This document shows positions 9,294 through 18,158 of a stretch of DNA of 52,878 nucleotides, piece by piece. Every line of letters begins with the position of its first letter. Within the stretch, counting starts at the first letter, position 1. This DNA comes from CADCTM01 sp049671305 (GTDB lineage: Bacteria > Cyanobacteriota > Cyanobacteriia > Cyanobacteriales > Coleofasciculaceae). The notes beneath the pieces are model-generated. The model saw only the letters and a list, made by a program, of their open reading frames with translations, did no database searches and had not been told where the DNA came from. Where the stretch lies: contig JBATUR010000080.1 of the NCBI GenBank assembly GCA_049671305.1, positions 1-52,878 on the forward strand, read 5' to 3'. Both the position numbers and the translations under genes were made by a program.

Positions 9294-9428
9294 TCTAGCC
9301 CTACTCAAATTTTCAACAATCATCTAATCAATGGGGCAGATACTACTACCCCAGAGAAAAATCGTAATTTGGCAGAAGTTAAAGCTTCACCAAAGTAATC
9401 ACCCTGATTTTAATCTGTGTCGCAGCGC

Positions 9429-10886
9429 TTACCGTGTGCCGCCAGGAGGTGCTAATAAGAAAGGATTTGAGCGTGGGGGTAACATAAATGGTTGAGTTTG
9501 TGTATTAGATGGCTGTGGTAACGGTTGAGTTGGTAGGTTAGATGGCTGTAGTAACGGTTGAGTTGGTATATTAGATGGTTGAGTTGGTGTGCCGGCGGGT
9601 AGTATTGGTTGAACGATCGCAGGTATAGTTGTTGGTTGAGCTGCCAAATTTTGTACATATTGGTCAACTTCCATCACTTTATTAGCTTTGCCTTGCTCAC
9701 TAAACATTTTTCTGGCTTGCAGCAATAGAGAAATTCCCTCATCTCGACGCCCAGACTGTACCAATGAGACTCCCGTATTATAAAAAGCATCGCTCATACT
9801 AGGGTTTAGCAAGATTGCTTGTTGATATTGAGCGATCGCTTCTGCATATTTCTTGTCTTGTTGCAGCGCTACTCCTAAGTTATAGTAGGTCATCGCATCA
9901 CTAGGTTGCAGTTGTACGGCAGTCTTCAGGGCAACGGTGGCGCGATCATTTTTACCATCTTGTGTCAGCGCGGCACCAAGTTGCTGAAACGCCTGTGCAT
10001 TTGTCGGTTCAAGTTTCGTCACTTCTTCAAAACGAGCACTTGCTGCAGAATATGCACCCAAATCGTTATAAACTCTGCCTAATTGAAACTGTGCTGGCGC
10101 AAATTTCGGATCAAGTTCTGTTGAAGTTTTTAATGCCTGAGCTGCTTCTTTAAGCTGCCCTTGTTTTGCCAATAATAAACCCAATTGGTAATGAGCAAGA
10201 GCTGATTTAGGATTACTACTAATCGCTTGCTTGAGCGCCGTTATCGCCGGTTCAGTTTGGTTTTGCTTTGCTAACAACAAGCCTAAATTATACTGAGCGA
10301 CATCATAGTTAGGATCAATGCGAATCGCTTCATTGTATTGAGTTAGTGCCTCTTGTGTCCGTCCCTGAGCCTCATACGCCAATGCTAAGTTATAACGAGC
10401 TGGTGCCAAATCACCCTTTAAAGACAGTGCTCGTTGATAAAGAGCGATCGCATCATTGATATTGCCCTGCCGATACAAAGTCAAGCCCAAATTATAATAA
10501 GCTTCCGGCATATTGGGATTAATGCTCAAAGCTGTGCGATATTCTTGGGTTGCCTGCTCAGTTTGCCCTTGTTGAAATAACGAATTTCCCAACAAATAAT
10601 ATGCCATCGCGATTGAAGGATCAAAATCTAGCGCCTTACGAAAGAAGTTAGCAGCACCCGGAAAATCACCCCGGTTGTAGCGTGTCACACCTTGTTGAAA
10701 GTAAGACGCTGCCTCCAAGTTTTGGCTATATTCACCTTCAACCAGTTGTTTCGTGCGGATCGGCTCTTTGAGATTGCCATTTAAAGCCGGATCTTTAAAT
10801 TTGCTAGCTAAAGCTGGACTTGCGGCAGTCACAAAACTTAAAAAAGCCACTGCCAATATAGGTAAGCGTTTGTTGTGTTTAGACAT
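9429..10886 (-). CDS. Secreted TPR-repeat protein with proline-rich tail
   Basis: About 485 residues starting at ATG 10886; an upstream GTG-like extension to 10919 would overlap the queA end. The N-terminus is a signal peptide (RLPILAVAFLSFVTAASPALA). Roughly ten consecutive 34-residue TPR units follow, e.g. AYYLLGNSLFQQGQTEQA and APARYNLALAYEAQGR. The C-terminal ~70 residues are low complexity, with an 11-residue QPSN-TQPL repeat. It is probably periplasmic or thylakoid-lumenal and acts as a protein-protein scaffold; partners are unknown. It follows queA closely on the same strand. Confidence 0.85.
   Translation of the reverse strand: MSKHNKRLPILAVAFLSFVTAASPALASKFKDPALNGNLKEPIRTKQLVEGEYSQNLEAASYFQQGVTRYNRGDFPGAANFFRKALDFDPSIAMAYYLLGNSLFQQGQTEQATQEYRTALSINPNMPEAYYNLGLTLYRQGNINDAIALYQRALSLKGDLAPARYNLALAYEAQGRTQEALTQYNEAIRIDPNYDVAQYNLGLLLAKQNQTEPAITALKQAISSNPKSALAHYQLGLLLAKQGQLKEAAQALKTSTELDPKFAPAQFQLGRVYNDLGAYSAASARFEEVTKLEPTNAQAFQQLGAALTQDGKNDRATVALKTAVQLQPSDAMTYYNLGVALQQDKKYAEAIAQYQQAILLNPSMSDAFYNTGVSLVQSGRRDEGISLLLQARKMFSEQGKANKVMEVDQYVQNLAAQPTTIPAIVQPILPAGTPTQPSNIPTQPLLQPSNLPTQPLPQPSNTQTQPFMLPPRSNPFLLAPPGGTR
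9490..9593. repeat. 33-bp tandem repeat inside the TPR gene
   Basis: Copies starting at 9490, 9523 and 9556, plus a partial at 9577, share GGTTGAGTTGGTA...TTAGATGGCTGTAGTAAC. They encode the QPSN/TQPL repeats of the proline-rich tail. The unit is a multiple of three, so copy number can change without frameshift. Confidence 0.85.
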
Positions 10887-10912
10887 AGGTAGAAGACCGT
10901 AAATAGATGATA

Positions 10913-12118
10913 TTAGCAAGAAATAACGCTTCTGGCTTCTGGCAAAATGAGCATGGCATCACCAAAAGAATAAAAACGATACTCAGAAGCGATCGCATGA
11001 TTATATAAATCTAGCAACCGCTGACGCCCAATCAAGGCACTCACCAGCATCATTAAACTAGAACGTGGTAAGTGAAAATTAGTAATCATACCCTCAACCA
11101 CGCGCCATTGATACCCTGGATAAATAAACAACTCAGTTTTGCCCACATAAGGTTGCAACTTGCCACCCGCCGCCGCCGCTTCCAAGGCACGTACTACCGT
11201 CGTCCCCACCGCAATTACACGCCCTCCTGCCGCCTTAGTTTCCCGAATTTTTTCTACCGTAGCTGCCGAGACTTCCAGCCATTCTCCATGCATTTTGTGA
11301 GTAGTTACATCGTCCACTTCCACAGGGCGAAAGGTGCCCACACCGACATGAAGTGTTATATAAGCTTGCTCAATTCCTGATGCGCTACATTGTGCCAGTA
11401 ACTCTGGTGTAAAGTGTAGCCCAGCCGTTGGCGCGGCAATTGCCCCAGCCGTTTGAGCATAAACAGTCTGATACTGTTCTGGCAATGCCTGTGAGTCGGT
11501 GATATAAGGCGGCAAGGGGACTTGTCCATACTGCTCTAATAATGCTTCTAGGGATGCACCAGGCGGCACCTCAAATTGGATAATACGCCCCCCCGTCGCT
11601 TCGTCTCTAGACAAAATCGTGGCTGAAAAAGGCAGCAGTGGCGGAATATCCCCAGTTGTTGAGGGTGCCTCAAAGATAATTTTTGCACCAGGTTTGAGCC
11701 GCCTACCTGGTTTTACCAAGGCTAACCAAGAGTTATCTGGTTGGGCTTCTAGCAGTAATAATTCAACGGGTGCCCCTGTGGGTTTATGCCCATAAAGACG
11801 CGCTGGAATCACTCGTGTATTATTAAGGATCAGCAAATCTCCGGGTTTTAACTGTTGCGGTAATTCACTAAATATGCTATCGCTATGGTGATTCAGTGAT
11901 ACTACCAATAAGCGTGAGCGATCGCGTTGACTTAAGGGAGTTTGAGCAATCCGCTCTGGTGGCAGCTCATAATCATAGCTAGAAAGCAGTTGGTCTTCAC
12001 TGCTTACCACGGCAGGGGTTGAAGCTGTTTTGGCTGAGGGCGAATCTGCCGTATTATCAGTATCAGGGTTTTGAGATTGAGCATCCATGAGCTTAATTTT
12101 TGTATCAATTCTTGGCAT
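10913..12118 (-). CDS. queA: tRNA preQ1(34) S-adenosylmethionine ribosyltransferase-isomerase QueA
   Basis: This enzyme transfers and isomerises the ribosyl group of SAM to preQ1 at the wobble base, making epoxyqueuosine. Family motifs are visible: YDYELPPERIAQTPL, RDRSRLLV, LILNNTRVIPARL, GAIAAPTAGLHFT, LHVGVGTFRPV, MHGEWLEV and TNFHLPRSSLMMLVSA. The first ~45 residues are a poorly conserved Ser/Thr-rich extension, so the start is uncertain (ATG at 12118 or 12088). The 3' end lies 26 bp upstream of the TPR gene's ATG, suggesting cotranscription. Confidence 0.96.
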   Translation of the reverse strand: MPRIDTKIKLMDAQSQNPDTDNTADSPSAKTASTPAVVSSEDQLLSSYDYELPPERIAQTPLSQRDRSRLLVVSLNHHSDSIFSELPQQLKPGDLLILNNTRVIPARLYGHKPTGAPVELLLLEAQPDNSWLALVKPGRRLKPGAKIIFEAPSTTGDIPPLLPFSATILSRDEATGGRIIQFEVPPGASLEALLEQYGQVPLPPYITDSQALPEQYQTVYAQTAGAIAAPTAGLHFTPELLAQCSASGIEQAYITLHVGVGTFRPVEVDDVTTHKMHGEWLEVSAATVEKIRETKAAGGRVIAVGTTVVRALEAAAAGGKLQPYVGKTELFIYPGYQWRVVEGMITNFHLPRSSLMMLVSALIGRQRLLDLYNHAIASEYRFYSFGDAMLILPEARSVISC

Positions 12119-12272
12119 CTCGTTATTTTACTGACAAGGATCAACACAATTGCTCCTTAAATCTGGGTAAAATCCCCTATACAAGATCGGGTGCTTTTCC
12201 CCTAGCGCTTTGCCGACCTACTTGTAAGAATAAAGATATAGCATTCCTGTGGACTTCAAGCCAAGAATCCTT

Positions 12273-12662
12273 ATGGATTACCTCTACTTCCTAGCAAATG
12301 CCAGTCTGACTCTACGAGTGGTTGAGTATCTACACTCAATGCCTAATCTGCCTGTTCAATTTATGACAGTGATTCATCAGATTGACGGTTGGGTGGTCAA
12401 GGTTAAGATGAACCGTCCTCTTACTCCTGATCAACATGGAGACTTTCGAGCATTCATGAGCGAATTGGGCATTCCCTACGACCCAGAAATCCGCCTACAA
12501 ATGGCATTATGGAGCCTAGAAACTGGACAGTCACCGATAGATGTCATGCGTCGTTATCAAGTTGCTGTCGTTTCTCACGGTTATCCCGACAAAAGTGATA
12601 TTGAAGCATTTCGCCAACAGTTCACAATGGGTTTAGGCTACTGTCCAGAAACTTTAGCTTAA
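12273..12662 (+). CDS. Conserved hypothetical protein
   Basis: A 129-residue soluble protein starting at ATG 12273; a GTG at 12249 is possible. It begins DYLYFLANASLTLRVVEYL and has a central acidic, Pro-containing segment. I do not recognise a named domain, although it resembles proteins I associate with cyanobacteria. There is no signal peptide or membrane segment. It is divergent from queA. Reading-frame quality and codon use look like a real gene. Confidence 0.65.
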   Translation: MDYLYFLANASLTLRVVEYLHSMPNLPVQFMTVIHQIDGWVVKVKMNRPLTPDQHGDFRAFMSELGIPYDPEIRLQMALWSLETGQSPIDVMRRYQVAVVSHGYPDKSDIEAFRQQFTMGLGYCPETLA

Positions 12663-13213
12663 ATTCTTTAGATTTTTCTGACTGATTTTTTTCAAAGTTA
12701 GAAACCGCAGGTGAACACTTTTATTGTTAGTGTCATCTGCCGTTTTAGTCTTAGGCTAAGTGCTGATCTGGCAGTTACTTTTTCCATCTTAAACAGCTCA
12801 GTATTAACAATAAAACTCAAATTATCTAAATAGCACTTGCTAGCAGAAAAGATTTTGCCTTCTTGGGTTTTAGGTAAACTCGTTGATTTTGCTGCAATCT
12901 ACTATTATTTGATTGATTTATAGTATGAAGAACTAAATTAAGGGAAATAAGCAACAAATTAATTTGGGTATTGCCTGTAAATACCGTAATATAACTTAAT
13001 TTATTTAAATTTGAAATAAGTAGAGTATCTGGCGTTGCTGAATATCCCCGACTTCTAAAATCTAATTTATCTATAGCATCATGATTTCCAGGAAGAAGTC
13101 GGGGATATAGTTGGATTCATACTTTCAATCAGCTACGACGAACTTACCCCTCGTTTGGAATGCCGTTTTCCCGCTTGTTGAGCCGTAAATGCAGTTGAAT
13201 TTTAATAACCTTA
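12663..13213. other. Intergenic region with hairpin and palindrome
   Basis: No gene is seen. An imperfect stem (GCAGGTGAACACT with AGTGTCATCTGC, 12707-12740) followed by CGTTTT may terminate the upstream gene. A large CCCCGACTTCT palindrome is annotated separately. The remainder is AT-rich. Confidence 0.5.
13042..13108. repeat. CCCCGACTTCT palindrome, long-loop copy
   Basis: ATATCCCCGACTTCT (13042-13056) and AGAAGTCGGGGATAT (13094-13108) are perfectly complementary over 15 bp, with a 37-bp centre. The same arm occurs with shorter loops at 27661, 28233 and 30283. GGCGTTGCTGAAT just before it resembles sequence often seen at cyanobacterial insertion remnants. Confidence 0.75.
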
Positions 13214-13285
13214 AGCTGGTGACAAGATTTGAACTTGCGACAGGCGGTTTACAAAACCGCTACTCTACCACTGAGTTACACCAGC
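13214..13285 (-). tRNA. tRNA-Thr(UGU)
   Basis: On the minus strand, the acceptor GCTGGTG pairs with CACCAGC, with discriminator U. The D arm is ACTC-AGTGGTA-GAGT and the anticodon stem GCGGT/ACCGC encloses TTTGTAA (anticodon TGT). The T arm is GCAAG-TTCAAAT-CTTGT, with one G-U pair. CCA is not encoded. Confidence 0.95.
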
Positions 13286-13644
13286 GACTAACAATAATTT
13301 AGCAAATTAGGAGGCACTACTGCCACTAAAATTTGCACTTTGTTATCTTCTCAAATTTTTGGATAACTTGTCAATAGAGAAAAGGCAAAAATTACATTAG
13401 CTGCTGGGGATATGTTTGATCGCAACCATTTCAAAGAAGTGACATCGCGTACGACTCTCGGCGCCATGCTTGCTTAGTGCCAAAAACCAATTTCTTCAGC
13501 GCGATCGCCTTCAACCCAGGCAGTCTTAGTTAATGAGATTTACGACAAATTAGTAAAAAAGCTTTTATCTGCGCTAATATCTATAGTCAGATCAGTTAAG
13601 TTCGGTAACTTGACCGATTAACCGTAGATTAAGAGAGCATTGAT
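13286..13644. other. Upstream region of the sulfate transport operon
   Basis: No gene is seen between tRNA-Thr and sbpA. It must contain the operon promoter. In the last 70 bp, AGTTCGGTAACTTGACCGATTAACCG has GGTAA/TTGACC-type partial symmetry that could be an operator, but no known consensus can be claimed. Confidence 0.35.
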
Positions 13645-14754
13645 ATGAGTTTGTGGCAAAAGATCACCCAGACGAAGCCAGATTACCCATTGAGACAAAA
13701 ACTAGCTAATTGGCTGCAACTCAGTTCCCTGAAAAGATTTATTTCATTACTTCTGGTTGGAGCCAGTTTAAGTGTAGCGATCGCTGCTTGTTCAAGTAAT
13801 ACCACTGCTAATTCCAGCGGTGCTAACAAAGACGTAGAATTAACCTTAGTTTCCTTTGTCGTTACCAGAGCTGCCCAAAAGGCAATTATTCCTAAATTTG
13901 TCGAACAGTGGAAAAAAGACCATAATCAAAACGTCACCTTTGTACAAAGCTACGGTGCTTCAGGTTCCCAAACTCGTGCTGTAATTGATGGATTAGAAGC
14001 CGATATTGTACATCTAGCACTTGCCCTTGATACCAAAAAAATTGAGAAAGCTGGTTTGATTAAATCCGGTTGGCAAACAAAAGCACCTAACGATTCAATT
14101 GTCAGCAAATCTGTAGCAGCAATTGTGACTCGTGAAGGCAATCCCAAAGGCATCCAAACTTGGGCAGATTTAGCCAAACCAGGTGTAAAAGTAGTTACAG
14201 CTAATCCCAAAACTTCTGGCGTCGCACGCTGGAACTTTTTAGCAGTTTGGGGTTCTGTGACAGAAACTGGCGGCGATGAAAATAAAGCGTTAGATTTAAC
14301 TACCAAAGTTATTAAAAACGCACCAGTTTTGCCCAAAGATGCCCGTGAATCGAGCGACGCCTTCTTTAAGCAAGGACAAGGTGACGTTTTAATCAACTAC
14401 GAAAATGAGATGATTTTGGCAAAACAACAGAGGCAAAAAACACCTTATATGGTGCCTGATATTAACATCTCTATCGATAATCCAATTGCCGTAGTAGATA
14501 AAAATGTCGATAAACATGGCAATCGTGAAGTAGCAGAAGCCTTTGTTAAATACTTATATACACCCGATGCACAAAGAGAATTTGCCAAAGCCGGATTTCG
14601 ACCCGTTGATGCCACTGTTGCCAAAGAAGTAGAAAAAACATTCCCTCCAATTAAAACTCTATTTACGGTCAAAGATTTAGGAGGTTGGGAGAAAATTCAA
14701 AAGCAATTCTTTGCTGATGGCGCTGTCTTTGATAAAATTCAGGCAAAGTCTTAA
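13645..14754 (+). CDS. sbpA: Sulfate-binding lipoprotein SbpA
   Basis: A 369-residue periplasmic solute-binding protein of the sulfate/thiosulfate ABC importer. A basic N-region precedes a hydrophobic segment and lipobox IAAC at C49, so it is probably a membrane-anchored lipoprotein. Family motifs include ELTLVSFVVTRAA, FVQSYGASGSQTRAV, VLPKDARESSDAFF and VLINYENE. It heads an operon with cysT and cysW. Expression is probably induced by sulfur limitation, as in other cyanobacteria; no regulator site is recognised here. Confidence 0.95.
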   Translation: MSLWQKITQTKPDYPLRQKLANWLQLSSLKRFISLLLVGASLSVAIAACSSNTTANSSGANKDVELTLVSFVVTRAAQKAIIPKFVEQWKKDHNQNVTFVQSYGASGSQTRAVIDGLEADIVHLALALDTKKIEKAGLIKSGWQTKAPNDSIVSKSVAAIVTREGNPKGIQTWADLAKPGVKVVTANPKTSGVARWNFLAVWGSVTETGGDENKALDLTTKVIKNAPVLPKDARESSDAFFKQGQGDVLINYENEMILAKQQRQKTPYMVPDINISIDNPIAVVDKNVDKHGNREVAEAFVKYLYTPDAQREFAKAGFRPVDATVAKEVEKTFPPIKTLFTVKDLGGWEKIQKQFFADGAVFDKIQAKS

Positions 14755-14846
14755 ATAAATATCCTAGTTGTTGCTTGGAAGAGACTAATAACCAACGAAT
14801 AATAACTATCAACCACCAATAAAAAACCAAAAATAAACAACCAACA

Positions 14847-15692
14847 ATGGCTATATCTTCTTCCTCTAAACAGAAAAATATTCGTCGAAAAATAGCTCAA
14901 CTTCCCTGGCCCTGGTTAATCACTTTAGGGTATATGGCACTGATGTTGATTCTGCCATTATCAGCGCTGCTGCTCAAAGCTAGTACCGAAACTCCGACTA
15001 ATTTTTGGAGAATTGCTACCAGTCCGATCGCACTTTCCACCTATGATGTTACCTTTGTAACAGCTTTGATTGCCTCATTAATTAATGGCGTATTTGGTAT
15101 TTTAATTGCTTGGGTTTTAGTACGTTACGATTTTCCCTTTAAACGGATTATTGATGCCGCAATTGATTTACCTTTTGCCTTACCAACTGCTGTTGCCGGG
15201 TTAACTTTAGCGACTGTTTATAGTGAAACAGGATGGGTTGGTTCTTTATTCGCACCATTCGGTATTAAAATCGCTTTTACACGTTTAGGAGTAGGAATAG
15301 CGATGATTTTTATCTCCTTACCTTTCGTCGTGCGAACCTTACAACCAGTGTTGCAGGAAATGGAACATGATATAGAAGAAGCCGCTTGGAGTTTGGGCGC
15401 GACACAATGGCAAACATTTTGGCGAGTGGTTTTGCCGCCCCTAATGCCAGCAGTTTTGACAGGTGTTTCATTAGGATTTGCCCGTGCGGTTGGTGAATAT
15501 GGATCAGTGGTAATTGTTGCCGGAAGTATTCCTTTTAAAGACTTAATTTCATCAGTACTAATTATCCAAAGATTAGAGCAGTTTGACTATAGTGGAGCAA
15601 CTGTAATTGGTACTGTTCTTTTGTTCTTTTCGTTATTAATTTTAGTCGGAATTAACTTATTACAATCTTGGGGAAGACGTTATGAACTCTAA
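14847..15692 (+). CDS. cysT: Sulfate ABC transporter permease CysT (CysU)
   Basis: A 281-residue inner-membrane permease with about six transmembrane segments. The EAA loop that contacts the ATPase is EEAAWSLGATQWQTFWRV. The motif LPFALPTAVAGLTLA is typical of CysT. It follows sbpA by 92 bp, and its last 11 bp overlap the start of cysW, implying translational coupling. Confidence 0.95.
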   Translation: MAISSSSKQKNIRRKIAQLPWPWLITLGYMALMLILPLSALLLKASTETPTNFWRIATSPIALSTYDVTFVTALIASLINGVFGILIAWVLVRYDFPFKRIIDAAIDLPFALPTAVAGLTLATVYSETGWVGSLFAPFGIKIAFTRLGVGIAMIFISLPFVVRTLQPVLQEMEHDIEEAAWSLGATQWQTFWRVVLPPLMPAVLTGVSLGFARAVGEYGSVVIVAGSIPFKDLISSVLIIQRLEQFDYSGATVIGTVLLFFSLLILVGINLLQSWGRRYEL

Positions 15693-16563
15693 TTTAGCCG
15701 GACATTTTGAGACAACTTCACCGAATTCTCAACCTACTGTACCTGTAAAAGAGCGCACTTGGGTTAAACCTGTTTTGATTGGAATTGCGATCGCTTATTT
15801 AGGCTTAGTCTTATTTATTCCTTCCCTCAACGTCCTTGTAGAAGCCTTCAGGGGTGGAGTTGGTCCATTTTTCGAGAATTTGACGGAATCCTCTTTTCTC
15901 CATGCCGTAAAGCTTACCGTCTTAATTGCCTTAATTGTCGTACCAATAAATACTGTATTTGGACTTTGCGCCGCTTGGATAATTGCCCGAAATCAGTTTC
16001 GTGGCAGAACTTTTTTGATCAGCCTTTTAGACATTCCTTTTGCCGTTTCTCCGGTTGTTGCAGGTTTAATGATTGTCTTACTTTATGGACGAAATGGTTG
16101 GTTTGGTCCGTGGCTACAAGCCCACGACATTAAAATTATCTTTGCCATGCCGGCAATGGTATTAGCAAGCTTATTCATCACCATGCCTTTTGTTGCCCGT
16201 GAAGTCATTCCCGTTTTAGAAGAAGCAGGTACAGATCAAGAAGAAGCAGCAAGAACATTAGGAGCAAAAGATTGGCAAATCTTCTGGCGCGTTACCCTGC
16301 CTAATATCCGTTGGGGTTTATTATATGGAGTACTCCTAACTAATGCTAGAGCAATGGGTGAATTTGGCGCAGTTTCTGTTGTTTCTGGAAACTTGATCGG
16401 CAAAACTCAAACCTTACCTTTATTTGTAGAAGAAGCCTATAAACAGTATCAAACTCCTGCAGCATTTTCGGCTGCTGTATTATTAGGAGGACTAGCTTTA
16501 GTCACCCTAGTGCTCAAAGAAATTTTAGAACGTAAAACCCAAATCAAAGATACTATTGAATAG
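15682..16563 (+). CDS. cysW: Sulfate ABC transporter permease CysW
   Basis: A 293-residue second permease, about six transmembrane segments, pairing with CysT. The EAA loop is EEAARTLGAKDWQIFWRVTL. FDIPFAVSPVVAG-like sequence (LLDIPFAVSPVVAGLM) is typical of CysW. It overlaps cysT by 11 bp and is followed after 9 bp by a NIL-domain gene. Part of this gene's sequence has a decayed relative at about 18.9 kb. Confidence 0.95.
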   Translation: MNSNLAGHFETTSPNSQPTVPVKERTWVKPVLIGIAIAYLGLVLFIPSLNVLVEAFRGGVGPFFENLTESSFLHAVKLTVLIALIVVPINTVFGLCAAWIIARNQFRGRTFLISLLDIPFAVSPVVAGLMIVLLYGRNGWFGPWLQAHDIKIIFAMPAMVLASLFITMPFVAREVIPVLEEAGTDQEEAARTLGAKDWQIFWRVTLPNIRWGLLYGVLLTNARAMGEFGAVSVVSGNLIGKTQTLPLFVEEAYKQYQTPAAFSAAVLLGGLALVTLVLKEILERKTQIKDTIE

Positions 16564-16572
16564 GAGACAACT

Positions 16573-16911
16573 ATGACCATTTCTCACAATTCTAACCAGC
16601 CAGAAAAATCACAAGAATTGCTGCAATTAGATGCGGATGAGCTAGGGGTAAATCGACCAACCAAAACCCGCATCCGAGTTCGTATTCCCAAAGAATACAA
16701 CGATGAACCTGTAATTTCTCGGCTGGTTTCTCACTACGGCGTTACTGTTAATATTGCTGCTGCCCTTTTGGGTGCAAATGCACGAGATGATGGCTGGTTT
16801 GATTTGGAGTTACGGGGTACAACTAAGCAAATCCAAAGCGCTTTAACTTATTTGGCTGAAATGGATTTAGAAATGTGGAATGAATCAAACTCAGAAATAG
16901 ATGGCTGGTAG
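16573..16911 (+). CDS. NIL domain protein of the sulfate operon
   Basis: A 112-residue protein with an ACT-like NIL domain at residues about 30-105 (RIRVRIPKEYNDEPVISRLVSHYGVTVNI). NIL domains otherwise sit at the C-terminus of methionine ABC ATPases, where they bind substrate and inhibit transport. A TAGGAGACAACTATG start with good ribosome-binding site lies 9 bp after cysW. By analogy it may sense a sulfur metabolite and regulate the importer; this is inference. Confidence 0.88.
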   Translation: MTISHNSNQPEKSQELLQLDADELGVNRPTKTRIRVRIPKEYNDEPVISRLVSHYGVTVNIAAALLGANARDDGWFDLELRGTTKQIQSALTYLAEMDLEMWNESNSEIDGW

Positions 16912-17005
16912 TAATTTAGCTTTTGCAAATCAACGAACTACTAGGGAGTGTCATCAATTAGATAGATTAACATCAAGACGATTGCTGGTTCAAAGACTTT
17001 ATCAA

Positions 17006-17090
17006 CGGTGCGCCCGATGTTTTCCGGGAGCTGAATGTTATGTGTCTAGACGCGCTTTTCGACGACTAACTGAGCTACCGGGTCACAAAG
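17006..17090 (-). pseudogene. tRNA-like remnant
   Basis: On the minus strand, GTAGCTCAGTTAG is an exact tRNA D-arm consensus, preceded by GACCCGG. About 45 nt further, CCCGG-AAAACA-TCGGG makes a stem where a T arm would be, but the conserved TTCGA is missing and the acceptor and anticodon stems do not pair. This looks like a decayed tRNA. A 74-codon plus-strand frame (16901-17125) overlaps it and looks spurious. Confidence 0.3.
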
Positions 17091-17186
17091 TAGGCGCGAC
17101 GTGGTTAGAAACCTACCGGAACTAGCATGAAACTATGAGCCTTAAACAGTAAAATATCTTTCTAGAAATAGGTGCAGAAGTGAATC

Positions 17187-18083
17187 ATGTCAAAGCAAGA
17201 AGTACCAGAGGTTTATTCAACTGAGGATAATCGATTTCTTGATATTTCTGAGCGATCGCCTCTTCTTACCAGCAATGGCTCAAAATGGAGCGATATCAAT
17301 CTAGCGTCTTTTGACTTGCCAGCCGCAGAGATGCTCGAATATAGCCTTGATCAGTATGGAATTGGAATTAATATTGGGCAGGGTTTTGAGTTAGAACGAG
17401 TCTTAGAAGGAACTCTACAAAAGGGCTTTGTTCCTCCCGGTGGAAGTTGTCTTTGTCCAAGCTATTATCACCAAGCTTACCGTTGGGATAGGCGTAATCA
17501 GATCATCTATCTCAACTTGACACCAAAATTATTGAGTCTGAATGCGATCGAGTTACTAGAAACCGATCGCGTTGAGTTAATTCCCTATTTTGCTATTCAA
17601 GATGAACTAATTCATCAAATTGGACTGGCACTTCAGGTAGAACTGCGCTCTCAGGGCAATGGTGGTAGTTTGTATGCTGAGACAATGGCAAATGCACTTG
17701 CTGTTCATCTCTTGCGGCATTACTCGACACAGGGACATCGAAGCATAATAGGCTGCAATGGTGGACTTCCTCAACACAAATTGAGGTTGATTACGGATTA
17801 TATTAATGATTATTTGGAATGTGAGTTAAGTTTAAATGAACTGGCAGCGATCGCCCAACTGAGCCAGTACCACTTTTGCCGTGTATTCAAACAGGCTACG
17901 GGGTTGAAACCTCATCAGTATTTAGTTCAACAACGAGTCGAACGAGCAAAGCAATTGTTGAAGCAAGGTGAGATGAGCATTGCCGAGGTGGGGATCGCTT
18001 GTGGTTTTACTCACCAAAGTCATCTGCATCGTCACTTCAAACGCTTAACTGGTGTAACTCCTAAAACCTGGAGAAATCTATAG
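17187..18083 (+). CDS. AraC-family transcriptional regulator
   Basis: A 298-residue regulator. The C-terminal ~100 residues hold two helix-turn-helix motifs: LSLNELAAIAQLSQYHFCRVFKQ and MSIAEVGIACGFTHQSHLHRHFKR, ending in the family signature GVTPKTWR. The N-terminal ~190 residues form a ligand or partner domain without a recognisable match. It lies alone, converging on a cluster of small secreted-protein genes on the minus strand, which are plausible but unproven targets. Confidence 0.92.
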   Translation: MSKQEVPEVYSTEDNRFLDISERSPLLTSNGSKWSDINLASFDLPAAEMLEYSLDQYGIGINIGQGFELERVLEGTLQKGFVPPGGSCLCPSYYHQAYRWDRRNQIIYLNLTPKLLSLNAIELLETDRVELIPYFAIQDELIHQIGLALQVELRSQGNGGSLYAETMANALAVHLLRHYSTQGHRSIIGCNGGLPQHKLRLITDYINDYLECELSLNELAAIAQLSQYHFCRVFKQATGLKPHQYLVQQRVERAKQLLKQGEMSIAEVGIACGFTHQSHLHRHFKRLTGVTPKTWRNL

Positions 18084-18158
18084 CAAGACTATGCAAAAAC
18101 AGCAAAATGAGGCAAGACGCTCAAGGGTGAATTGATCCCACACTCTAGAAATTCAGCT

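Noticed and set aside
9330..9354. TGGGG...CCCCA inverted repeat after ktrA
   Set aside because: Only five pairs with a 13-nt or longer loop and no T-run; too weak to call a terminator.
16901..17125. A 74-codon plus-strand frame after the NIL gene
   Set aside because: Its start overlaps the NIL stop, the sequence is Arg/Cys-rich without recognisable folding pattern, and it lies over a tRNA-like minus-strand remnant.
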